64,000 nt of DNA, taken from positions 6,239,738 to 6,303,737 of the forward strand of contig OY718808.1 in assembly GCA_963070105.1 (NCBI GenBank), read 5' to 3'. Position 1 is the stretch's first letter. Each line of letters opens with the position of its first letter. Origin of the DNA: Litomosoides sigmodontis (taxonomy: Eukaryota; Nematoda; Chromadorea; Rhabditida; Onchocercidae). The notes beneath the pieces were generated by a model, which did no database searches, was not told the origin of the DNA, and worked only from the letters and a program-made list of their open reading frames with translations. A program made the translations under genes and the position numbers. Shown one piece after another: positions 28,001 through 38,312 of the stretch.

Positions 28001-29250
28001 ATGATTTAATTTACACCGTAACTCTATTTCAAATATCGCTGTCAACTGTGGGATGTGTTTAAAACCCTGTGGCATATGAAAATCTAATTTCAAATGCGTA
28101 GAATATGGTCGATGCAACAATCTTTAAGAGTGAATTTAGATTTGTAGCAAATTTTTGTTTCTTTGTTAGAATTATGCATTGTAAGAGATTTATGCATACT
28201 TACTTCAGTTTTATCAGGAGATTGGTCAGAGGTCAGGCAGGTATTTTGTCCATTACCTTTCATTCAGAATCTCCTCGTTGATTGACAATCTTTCACGTTT
28301 AAAATTGCTTTAACTGACATTTAAATGGTTTACTTGTTGACGGATCGGATGATTGTATTCTCCCATTTCATATCCACTCGATAGTGATGCTGTCATTCTA
28401 CAACATCGTATCGCATATTCCTTCATCTTACATTTCATTGAAATAGGCCTTAATGTGCATTTTTTTCCTTCACTGCTGCATTTTAACTTTCACGCAAACT
28501 TTTTTAAAGTTTAATGAATACTTTTCGAAAATCTTTTTTCACCTTCCTGTCGCATCTAATAATTTCTTCAGACAGGTAGAATTTTCATTCATTTCACATG
28601 CTGAGCCATTTACCTTTGTAGAAACTTTGCAGAAGAGAAAGTCGGAATGAGAGAGAAGATAAAGAAGGGAGAGAAAATGGTAATATTGTAACTGATAACG
28701 TGTAATATTCTAATGACGTATCAGTGCGCACCGGTCACTTCCGGATTCCCTGCTTTTTCATCCATCCTTGCTTCCAGCTTCTACACTTCCGGTTTCTCAG
28801 CTTTTTTTCGAGATTTCTGCATGAAATACATGCATCACCTGCCACTTTTACATTTCCGGGTCAATTCTCTGGCTAACAATGTTCCGGCCGACGTTTGGGG
28901 CCCTCCCCCGTAATCCCCTTCTTCTCCACCTAGTACATTTGTCGTCAACACCTTAAGCCTAATCCTCTCTCTCCCTCTCTTTCCCTCTCTCATAACAATG
29001 AAACATCTGCTGTCGTACAATTTAACATAAATCACATCTTTCTACTCCTACGCCTTCCAAGTGAAAATGAAAGTGCGTGATCTTTACCCAGCAAGTTTTT
29101 CAGTTCATTTACTTCATGCCATGGACAGATAGATTTTGATTGGATAAGTGAGCGAGTGATGGCTTCATTGAAGGATACATTTGGTTAGAGAGGTGTGAAG
29201 ATGCGTAGCACTAAGTGAGTCGTGGAATGTTGCCAAGTTTTGTGTTTCAG

Positions 29251-32200
29251 ATGAATTCAGAAGCATCCGAAATTCCATCGAAATCAGTGGTCAAACAAAA
29301 ATGAAAAAGTCAAACTCATACGCAAATATCACTTGCAGCACGCAATTAGCAAATCTTCCGGAACCCGTAATTCGCCGAGTACTCTCATATTTAAGCCATC
29401 CGGAGTTGCTACAAGCTCAACGTGTCAACAAGCAATTTTACAGATTGATCAGACGAAATGCCCACTTACTATGTCGACCGGAAGTAATAGAAATGGGGTA
29501 AGCCTGTGAGATGCTTTTATTTTTGAAATTCAAAAATTTTGACATCAATTTTGATTTTGCTCTCAATGATGATGCTAATTTTTAAGAATTACCATGTGTG
29601 GCTCTGAGAAACGAGCTCGACCACTTGGACGACTGCAAACATCGTTGATGTTAAAGGCAAGCAGAAGAAGAAGGCGACTGCTCGTGAAGTTCACTAGGAA
29701 GGCATCGTCCGCGGTGAAGCACCGGGAATTGTTTAAGGATGAGGATTACACTGGCGGTCAGTCCTTGTCGCTAGAAGGGGAAGAGAACCGCAAAATTAGT
29801 GACCTTAGCGCTAGCCGATCCGTTTGCATTTCACGAATTACACATTAATTTATTATGGAGGAGGAAGGGAAGACGAATGAATGAATGATTAGTAGCAATC
29901 GCTAAGAGAGTATAACTTGTGAATGAATGTTCATAGATCGTAACGATTTATCGGAGAATTTGCTAAACCACTTGGACCAGCAATTCAAGGAAGCAAGCAT
30001 TCACGGTGTCCTTTCATTCTCGGGTATTGCTATCACTACTGATCTTTATAACAGCCTATGCAAGAGTTGGGTTAGCATTGAGTAAGTGCATATTCAGTTC
30101 AATGATTCAAATTTTAATGATTTAACAGCAAATCGAATCATTCATTACCTTTGACTGCAATAGCAACAGCGTTTTTTTTTGATTTAATTTGTACAAAAGG
30201 AATTTGAAATATTTCAATATTAACAACTTCAATAGCAGCAAGCCATTTCGGAAATTTCTTCATTTATAGAAAAATATTCGCTTTTTGTTTTATTCTGATA
30301 ATTTTCCAATTGTATTATATTCTTCTTTCTTCTTTCTTTAGAAATTCTTTTTTTGCGAAAGAATTTTTTACAAAATTTTTACGAAATTTAAATTTAATTC
30401 GTTCATTTCATTACAGTTGTTTTCTTCCATATTTTATTTTGTTAATTAATTAATTGGTTTGCGGATACTCCTTAAAACTATTGAGGGACGTTAAATGATT
30501 AATGAAAATTTAAATTACATCGTATGATGTCGATAATTTTGAATATGTTTCTTTTTAATTTTTCCTTCAACGAAATAGAAATGAAACAAAAGAGGAACAA
30601 TTAGGAAGTAAATTACAAAATTTAGTAGAAAGTTAGAAAGTGCAGAAAATTCGAATTGGGTCGGATTGTGGAATAATTAATAGAAATTGGAAAATTCCGG
30701 ACATAACGCTTTTGAAGATGTCTTTCCAACGTAACAACCAGTGAAAAAGTTAAATTTCGTAAATTTAAAATTCATTTAAAGTAGACCATTGGTGGATGTA
30801 TTTAATGGCTACTCATTTTAATCCTCGCAACAGCTCTTTTCCCGGATGATCAGAGAAATATCTGGTCGAAGCGAGGCATGCGTAGATGGTTAAGTGATAT
30901 TTAATCACTTAAAATTAAACACTTAAAATATCAGTTACAAATTTTTCAAGAAAAAGATCCATCTAAAATTCTAAAACGAATGTTAGTTCCTCTTTTTCTT
31001 CTCTCTTTCTCTCTCTTTCTCTTTCTCTAACCCGTTCCTCTCTTCTCTCCTGTATAATTGATGTTATTTCAAAAATTGCAACTGAAAAGAAGATGAAATT
31101 TCATTTGCAATTTGTGAGAATAAATTGAATGTGACGCATTTGCTTCACTTCCCAAGTGGAAGCTCACATGAAGTTGTAAACATCCTTTGGTGCATTTCAC
31201 AAAATTTTCCTTAATTAAATTTGAAAAATACAATTCTAAAAAGTTTTCTCTGCTAAATTTCAGCAATGCTAGACGTTTGGTGTTCACGTTATGTCGTTTT
31301 CGGTTATCATCAAAGCATTTCTGTAAATTATTGCTTCGTACAAACTGTCAGCAACTGAGCATCGAACTCTCACATTTCGAAGAATGCCTCATTGATGATT
31401 TGGTTGGTGCTAAGTTTCATCAGAAATCTTCTTGTTCATTTCATCTTACTTTCTGGTACGAGTAAGAAGGAAGGAACGATGTGAAGTTCTAGTGCTCTCT
31501 CACCTTTTCCTAAACCATTACTTCTTTCTCATGAAATTTCAAGAAACTATTTCAATTTTAAAATTTCAATCAGCTATTTTTCTACTAAAAAAATGTAGAG
31601 TATTTATAGTCAAATACATTTTCAATACATTTTTTTCCTACTGCTAATAGTAATCAACCGGTGCAAAATTTCGTCGCAATCATCCGGTCATTTCACTTAT
31701 TCCTGACGATTGCCTTCGTTTTTCACTTGAAAAGCTTATTGGTTTCATCGTTTTAAAATATTTTTTCTCCCTATCACTTACAAAATAAATCGCAAAACTG
31801 TGCAATAATTTAAATAATCAGATGACGTTCGAATAATTTTAAATTTCTTTAAGAGTTGAAAGGTTAGTGGATTAACTTGTTAATTTTCTTATAGACTTAT
31901 CCAAATCCATGCGATCGTTAACACTTACCCATATCCATGTGGTCATTAATTGGTCAAGACTTAAGCGGTTGCTACTTCAAATCTAATAAATGTCCTGTAA
32001 AATTTTGAAGTGCTACTCAGACATTTCGCAGTTACCTATGAGAAGCTGTTCAATAAGTTTCTTTAAGGTATTGGAAGCAATGCCGGAATGTCGGGAACTG
32101 ATTCTGAGCAGCGCAACTCCCACCTATTTCGCCTATTTTACGGATAGCTCGTTGCACCGATGGGCTGTTCAGGACAAACTGCCCAAAAAGATCCTTCTCC

Positions 32201-32759
32201 GCAACATTCGGGCCAACTTTACATTTGACGGAGTCATAACCTTGATTAATGTATCTTTTTCCAGAGTTTCAACACCCAACGTTTTTAATCGAAAACTAAC
32301 TTTAGCATATTTCTACCGCCGATAGTGCCTAACAATTCATTTCTGTTTTCAGAAGACTTCAAATGTTAGACTTCAAATTCAATTCCTTCAAAAAAGCTCG
32401 TTGCTATGATTTTGAAGGAATTGAAATGACTCGTTTCCATTTCCTTTCAGGCGTTGCAAATTCGACATCCGGAATTATTTTCCAATACAGTTCAGCAACC
32501 CACGGAATACGTTGCTTGCTGGAAGAAGATAGCGTATGATTGGGACTTTGGTTGTATACCATTACCGGAACAGAACCAGGGAAGCGGTATTGTCGAACTG
32601 TTGAGCACGCCGGGCGTTGTAACGCATGTTTCCCGATCGTGCAACCTTGCAAACGCAATTGATGTCACCATTAATTCCAAAGATTTCTATTTAAGTACAA
32701 CAAAATGTCAAGTTTCGATTAGGTTCCAACTCGTTGTTTCTCCTCAGAAGGATTTGTAA
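29251..32759 (+). CDS. F-box protein, possibly F-box/LRR type
   Basis: Probable substrate adaptor of an SCF ubiquitin ligase. Exons 29251-29497, 29587-29756, 29937-30081, 31264-31402, 32032-32250 and 32451-32759 join in phase to the TAA at 32757-32759. The first ATG in frame is 29301, but the exon is open back to a TTTCAG acceptor at 29245-29250, so an upstream exon is possible; otherwise this is a trans-splice site. The F-box is near the N terminus (LANLPEPVIRRVLSYLSHPE, continuing LLQAQRVNKQFYRLI). It is followed by a basic RRRRR patch, then leucine-rich segments (CQQLSIELSHFEECLIDDL; FFKVLEAMPECRELILSS) resembling divergent LRR units. An AATAAA lies at 32946-32951. Exon 2 uses a GTCAGT donor and its in-frame read-through would end at 29848. 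Family: F-box is clear; substrate unknown. Confidence 0.82.
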
Positions 32760-33729
32760 ACTTCCGGATGAGTGAAATTTCTTTGAAAGTCTTCCGAAAG
32801 GTATTTCAAACAGATGCTGAAAATGGATTTCTGGTGGACCGATTAGCATTCATCATTTTTAATGAATTAATTTTTATTGCTTGGAAACAACATCTGATTG
32901 CTATTTGTTCGTCAAACGTTGTGTGAATTATTTTCAGAATGGGTGAATAAATTTTCGAGGACTATCCCTCTCTTCATTGCTAATTTCATTTGGAAAATTT
33001 TAATTGGATGCAATTCATTTTTTCACTCTGTAAAATTATACGGTATGCTTAATTGCAGTAGTAAGTGAAAGAATTTTATAGATTCGAGTGCTAATTTAAC
33101 AATCTCCAAGGCTTTGCATTGTCTGTGATGGATGAGCAGTGTGTAACTGTTATAAAGTATTGTCGTAAATGTAATTTATTTAAATTAATCGAGTACGAAG
33201 GGGTTTTTTTTCCTCCTTCCTATTGATTTTTGCATGAGATAAAAATGTGTAATGCAATGTCTACGAATTATGCAACACCGAAAGCATTGCATCATCACTG
33301 ATAGATCGATCCCTTTAGCATGTATCGTCGTCAATTCAATCATCTAAATTTAATAGTGCCGTTGAGCGGAAATGATGACGGAAACTAAGTGGGATTTGAA
33401 GCACTTAATTATCAAAAATTAGCTAACGGTGCAGTGACTGCTCGAAATATTCCTGTTTTGACGTAACGTGATGTTGATATTTGCCAAGGCATATTGACAT
33501 TGAATTTCAAGATGTTGATCTCTTCCTATCATTGATGATTTCATAAAATAACTATTTATACAAAGTGTTCTGAGTGATAATTTGAATTAGAAATTGATAA
33601 AATCACTTTTCCGTAAACAAAAATTTCCTTCAACTTGATCTTTCTGATTTAATTCATTTAATGCAGAAATCATTAGATTAGACAATTAAAATAGACCAAA
33701 GAATTGTCTGACATCTCTGAGTAATTGAT
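32760..33729. other. Intergenic stretch
   Basis: 3' flank of the F-box gene with a candidate poly(A) signal at 32946-32951. I see no coding exon. Confidence 0.6.
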
Positions 33730-33945
33730 TCATCTAACTTTACTAGTACTGAAATTGATCGAAAGCCAATTAAATGTTGCAGATGAAGCAAGCGGATCGT
33801 TCAGCGACGCGAAATTAGAGACAGCGCCTGGAAAGTAGCTGGGAGCATTGTTGTGGTTTTGGAAGCAATTAGTACTGGAAGGGCTAGAAAGGAGAAGAAT
33901 GAAGAAAATCAAAAGGACACTTCTAATTAATGAAATTCTTCCCAT
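33730..33945 (-). CDS. Candidate small secreted protein or first exon with a signal peptide
   Basis: A 71-codon minus-strand frame starts with a strong signal-peptide pattern, MGRISLIRSVLLIFFILLLS, followed by a small-residue cleavage region (SSPSSTNC) and a polar, Asn/Ser-rich remainder ending STSKVR. No dibasic processing sites are visible. It may be a single-exon gene, or exon 1 with a donor near the end (AAA|GTTAGA). No second exon was found in the next kilobase. The hydrophobic leader may also arise by chance in AT-rich DNA. Confidence 0.35.
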   Translation of the reverse strand: MGRISLIRSVLLIFFILLLSSPSSTNCFQNHNNAPSYFPGAVSNFASLNDPLASSATFNWLSINFSTSKVR

Positions 33946-35079
33946 GACCTTTTCCCTCCATAAATCTTTTTAATTAATTTCATTAGGCCAAATAGTCGCT
34001 TTCTAAAATCATTGCCGACTGTTGAGATTAATTACGCGTCACATCTCGAATTTTATCCAATTCATTTCTTTCCTTTAACAAACATCAGCGTAACAACACG
34101 TTTACGCCAAAATACCATCTAATTTTAAAGTTGCATATCATGCATAGGTCAAATGAAATATTGTCCAAATTCAGATATTAATTACTGCTACGTGTTCCTT
34201 CACCTTTTTCCTCGTCACCTAAGTGACGCACCTAACGTGTGCAATTGCAACTGGAAGTGAAATTGAGGTAACAATACGTGAAACTTTTCACAGCACAAGA
34301 ATTCCCAGTTGCGTTTTCTGTTGCTATACTGTAATATTATCAGAATGAGTTTATTTTAGAAGTAAAATAATGGGAAACTTATCTTCTACACTAATTTGTC
34401 TGACCATTGTCCAGCTATGGGCAGTTGCGCTCCAACTATAATTACTGCTCCCTGTTCTCTCTTTCGTCCGAGATATCCCAGCTCCCTCTGATAATCCACG
34501 ATGGTATGGCGAGTGTTCCAGGAGAGGGGGTAAGGAAAGACGACAGTAGAAGAAACTGAGGAAGGAAGCCTATGTATAGCAATTAGTTTGAATGTAAAAT
34601 CCAAGGGAGCCAGACAAGTTGGGAGATATGCGGAAATAGCTTGGAATGAGATGAGGGTGTGCTGACAATGCAGACAGATAGAGTGGCAGTGGTGGCTGAC
34701 TTCGAGTTGCGGACGGAAGAGCGGCTGAGTTGCGACGCTCCGTTTAAGTGCTGTTTGGGGTTGAGCGGGAAGCGGTAGGTTCATTCACGTTAACAGCAAT
34801 TAGTAAATACTTTTGCGAGAGTGGTAGTTCTTCTGATCACATTAGAGAAGACGTGGGGGGTCACTTGAAACGTCGGTACAAGGCAGCAAGAAGTTATGTG
34901 AATAGCGTAAACATGGATGGTGCGCTTGTTTATGGTTGATTTCTGATCAAAGATATAAGTCGGCCATTTTGCACTTTGGAAGATCAGGTCAGGGAGCGTT
35001 ACACTACATCTCGTAATTTCGTCTGCGGTTTTCGTCGCTGCTCTTTGATTGGGAATCTAACTTACACACTCCATTTCAG
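33946..35079. other. Intergenic stretch with a GC-elevated island
   Basis: From about 34386 to 34784 the base composition is clearly more balanced than the flanks, and a 132-codon frame is open on the minus strand. The translation does not resemble a known domain and I found no splice chain. It may instead be the promoter or 5' flank of the GLRX3 gene. Confidence 0.4.
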
Positions 35080-35080
35080 G
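35074..35080 (+). promoter_or_regulatory. Probable trans-splice (spliced-leader) acceptor of GLRX3
   Basis: TTTCAG at 35074-35079 lies only seven bases before the ATG at 35087. That spacing is typical of spliced-leader addition in nematodes. It could alternatively be a cis acceptor for a non-coding 5' exon. Confidence 0.5.
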
Positions 35081-35086
35081 TCAAAT

Positions 35087-37727
35087 ATGGCAAGACTGTT
35101 GAAGAACGAGGACGAGTTCAGTCAGTTCATCAAAATGACCGAGTTTGTTCATCATTTTCCAGTATAAGTTATTTATTCTATAAGCATACATTGAAAGTGG
35201 GACATTTTTGAGCTACTTGTGAGGTTTGACTTCACCGTGATTGCTCTGCGATAAACACTTTCACATAGCTATTGGGGTAACATTGTGGAATTAATATTAC
35301 TGGTTGTGCAGCATATGTCATAATTTGCAAAATTCTTTGAGTTCATGCAAAAAATAGTAGTAATAATTTATAAATGTCGGAAATCTTTTTTACTAACACT
35401 AAATATATATATATATACTTCAGGTATGCTTTGGTGCATTTCTCTGCGAAATGGTCGGAAATGTGTGAGCAGCTCAGTAATTTACTACTAGAATTTAAAG
35501 ACGAAATGAAGTGCTTTGATTTTGCTGTAGTTGAAGCAGAAGAAGTTGCCGAAATATCTGCTGCAAATAAGATTACTGTAGCTCCAACCATCCTGTTTTT
35601 CAAGGTTTCCAATTTTTAGGAATAGGATTTTATTTATCAGTTCTTTTTGCATTAAATTTGATTTGTTACATAGTAAGGAATGCAACAAATTTTATAGTTG
35701 AAAGGTAATTTTGTAAGCCTGTTACCTTTCAACTATTATTTTTCTCACTATTAAATTGCAACGCAGCACTTTTTAATTATTTTATTTCTTTTCCTTGTTT
35801 TTAACTGTGTTCATCAATAAAATAGCCATCTTAAATGATTTACACTTTGCCTTGTTTTTAAAGTGATTAGCTTTAGAAAGGAAAAGAAGTTGATCGTTTA
35901 CAAGGATTCGATCCGGGCGAATTAAGAATAAAAATAATCAAGCACAATTTTGTCAAAGGTGTCGCTAGCATGGTAAAAAAACCAATTGGTGATGAGAAAA
36001 ATGTAAATTTTTGTATGTCCACCTTCTCTCACGTGTCGTCACGTAGTTCTCTTTTGGAATTCCTTGTATGATGTGTGAAATTTTTTTATTAAAGGTACCT
36101 GTAGTAATGAACGGGGTAGCAAACCTATACGCAGATAAGAATGAATACTCCACAATGTTGCTTTACATTTTAGCACTCTTCTGCTAATTTTTCTGCACTT
36201 CTGTGTTTGCGGTACTTTTTAATTGCTTTTTTAGAATGTGAATGACAGGTTGAAATCACTGATCACCCAATCTCCTCTCATGCTCTTTATGAAGGGAACA
36301 CCAGATAATCCAAAATGTGGTGTGTTTTGAAAATTAGTCTTTCATAAAATTAAGGAAACTGTTTTATGCTAGTTTCCCACTGCACTCGCAAAATCTCGAT
36401 CTTCAACTAGGTAATTCTGATGCTCGTGTTTTAATTTAAAATTTATTTTAGGATTTAGCAGTCAAATTGTCAATCTTTTACGTGGAGTCCATGCAGATTT
36501 TTCAAGTTTTGATGTGCTGGAAGATGATGAGGTTCAGTTATCATTTTGCTATTGGTGAAGAAACGTTTTAAAAATAATCTCACATTAGTGAAGAAAAATC
36601 AATAATCCCACATTTTTTTCAAATAAATAAGACCATTTGTGAAAAATTGCAGGTGAGACAAGGATTGAAAGACTATAGCCATTGGCCCACATTTCCTCAG
36701 GTTTACTTGAATGGAGAACTAATTGGTGGCCTTGATATTCTCAAAGAGGAGTTAAATAACCCTAACTTTTGTAATAAATTGCCGAAATTGAAGGTAAGTT
36801 TATGCCACAAATTCATTTTGAAGTAATTTCTCTCGTAAACTTATTTTAAAAGCTTTGTTCTCCGTTCATCTACAAAAAAACTGTTACATTGAATAGTGGT
36901 TTCAGAATAATGGAAGATTAAAGACATTGATCAATCAGGCTCCCTTGATGCTTTTCATGAAAGGAAGTCCTGAAGCTCCCAAATGCAGTAAGTTTCATTA
37001 CTTCGTATATGCTAACGATTTACTGAAATTATGCTTTATGTATTTGGAAAGATGAATCGATTGTGATTTCAAGTTTTTTGTGACCAAATTTACAGAATTC
37101 AGTAAAAAGATCATCGAGTTACTGACTGGAATCAGTGCAAATTATTCATTTTTTGATATTCTTGAAGACAATGAGGTATGCCACACTTTTGGTTGTTTAA
37201 TTTTATGTTGTGTTTTCAAAGTTTTGTATCTGACCAAACACGGAGGATTCCTTTCATCGAAGGCTAAAACTAATATTAAAATCTAAATCTGATGACAGCA
37301 TACGCTTTATCTTAGAGGAATACTTAGTGTTGTAATAACCAAAATTAGAAACTAAATTGGGTTAATTGGACGATAGGTTCTTGGTCACAAATTTAAGGAG
37401 TTGCATATAAGCTCATATATGATTATCTCCAAACTGTCTTCCACTAATGTAATTGAATATAATATGACAGCATGCATTAAGACTAAATTTATGTGTCTGA
37501 CAGTTTTGAATTCTAATATAATTTTTTGTGTATTAGCTAAACATTACAGTAGAATTTAGCACATAATTTTTATTCATAATCAGATACGAGAAGGATTGAA
37601 AGAATACAGCAAGTGGCCAACCTATCCACAGCTATATTTAAATGGTGAATTAATCGGTGGTTTGGATGTGGTAACGGAAGAGTTGAAAAATCCAAGTTTT
37701 GTTGAAAAACTACCTAAACAGAGTTGA
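35087..37727 (+). CDS. GLRX3: Glutaredoxin-3 (PICOT-type), thioredoxin-like plus two monothiol glutaredoxin domains
   Basis: Cytosolic monothiol glutaredoxin that binds [2Fe-2S] clusters and works in iron-sulfur assembly and iron trafficking. Exon 1 starts at ATG 35087 ([16 protein letters not shown]). Then follow 35424-35604, 35877-35972, 36235-36319, 36452-36531, 36653-36793, 36906-36987, 37096-37175 and 37584-37727. All borders from exon 2 onward are in phase; the exon 1 donor is unresolved. The N-terminal thioredoxin-like domain ([17 protein letters not shown]) lacks a CxxC pair, as usual in this family. Glutaredoxin domain 1 has [39 protein letters not shown]. Domain 2 has [15 protein letters not shown], then K-F-S instead of G-F-S, and [19 protein letters not shown]. 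The domains share intron positions, consistent with internal duplication. Confidence 0.95.
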
Positions 37728-38312
37728 TAAATACATGATTGATTGGTTTATTATGTTAATATTGATTTACCATGTGATGTTCGTTAATAATCAGATGATA
37801 TAGTGTTCTTTCTTCAATGAATTAAAGTTGCATTTTTACACTACACTTTTGTTTTAGATATGGCAACATCTCTAATAACGATCAGCTTCATGAATTCGTT
37901 GTCTTGAATTCATTAGTATTTTAGAAACATTAAAGGAATTGAATACCTGAGAATTTATACGAATGGAACGTTTCGGTCTCATTATGAAAATCATGTAAAC
38001 TGAGCAGACATTAATTTTTGCTTCATATCACTTTTGCATTATTAGTTTTGTATCAATTTTCACAACTTGATAAAATTTTTTTAAGCACATATTAACCGGA
38101 CACTAAGTTATTCGTGCTAAAAGCGTTTATATGCATCGGAAACTGATAAAGTCGCCTCGCACGAATAAACAATCATAAGAATGTCTCAAAAAATATTACA
38201 TCAATGACTGAAGCGAAATTTTTGTCATGAGAACTGAAGTTAAATGATGGATGAATAATTTACTAATTTATACACTTACTGGATTATATGAGAGATACTT
38301 TATAATACGGAG
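37728..38312. other. Intergenic stretch between convergent genes
   Basis: AT-rich 3' flank of GLRX3 and of the minus-strand orphan gene. I see no further feature. Confidence 0.6.

Larger units (their letters stand above)
18989..29250. other. 10-kb gene-poor region rich in CT/GA tracts
   Basis: No convincing exon set. Polypurine/polypyrimidine tracts sit at 21044-21082 (GA), about 21630-21662, 23684-23706, 24717-24747, 27018-27037, 27762-27789 and 28966-28992 (all CT on the plus strand). A more GC-rich island at about 21700-22000 holds open minus-strand frames (NYAIRLKHPSTGTPNVWLAN; Ser/Pro-rich overlap at 21802-21990) that may be exons, but no splice chain was found. A 12-bp tandem repeat is at 25030-25065. 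The F-box exon at 29251 is open right to its acceptor, so this region may include a long 5' intron of that gene. Confidence 0.5.

Noticed and set aside
29757..29848. Read-through of F-box exon 2 to a stop
   Set aside because: The GTCAGT donor at 29757 keeps phase with the next four exons, so the read-through is probably intronic.
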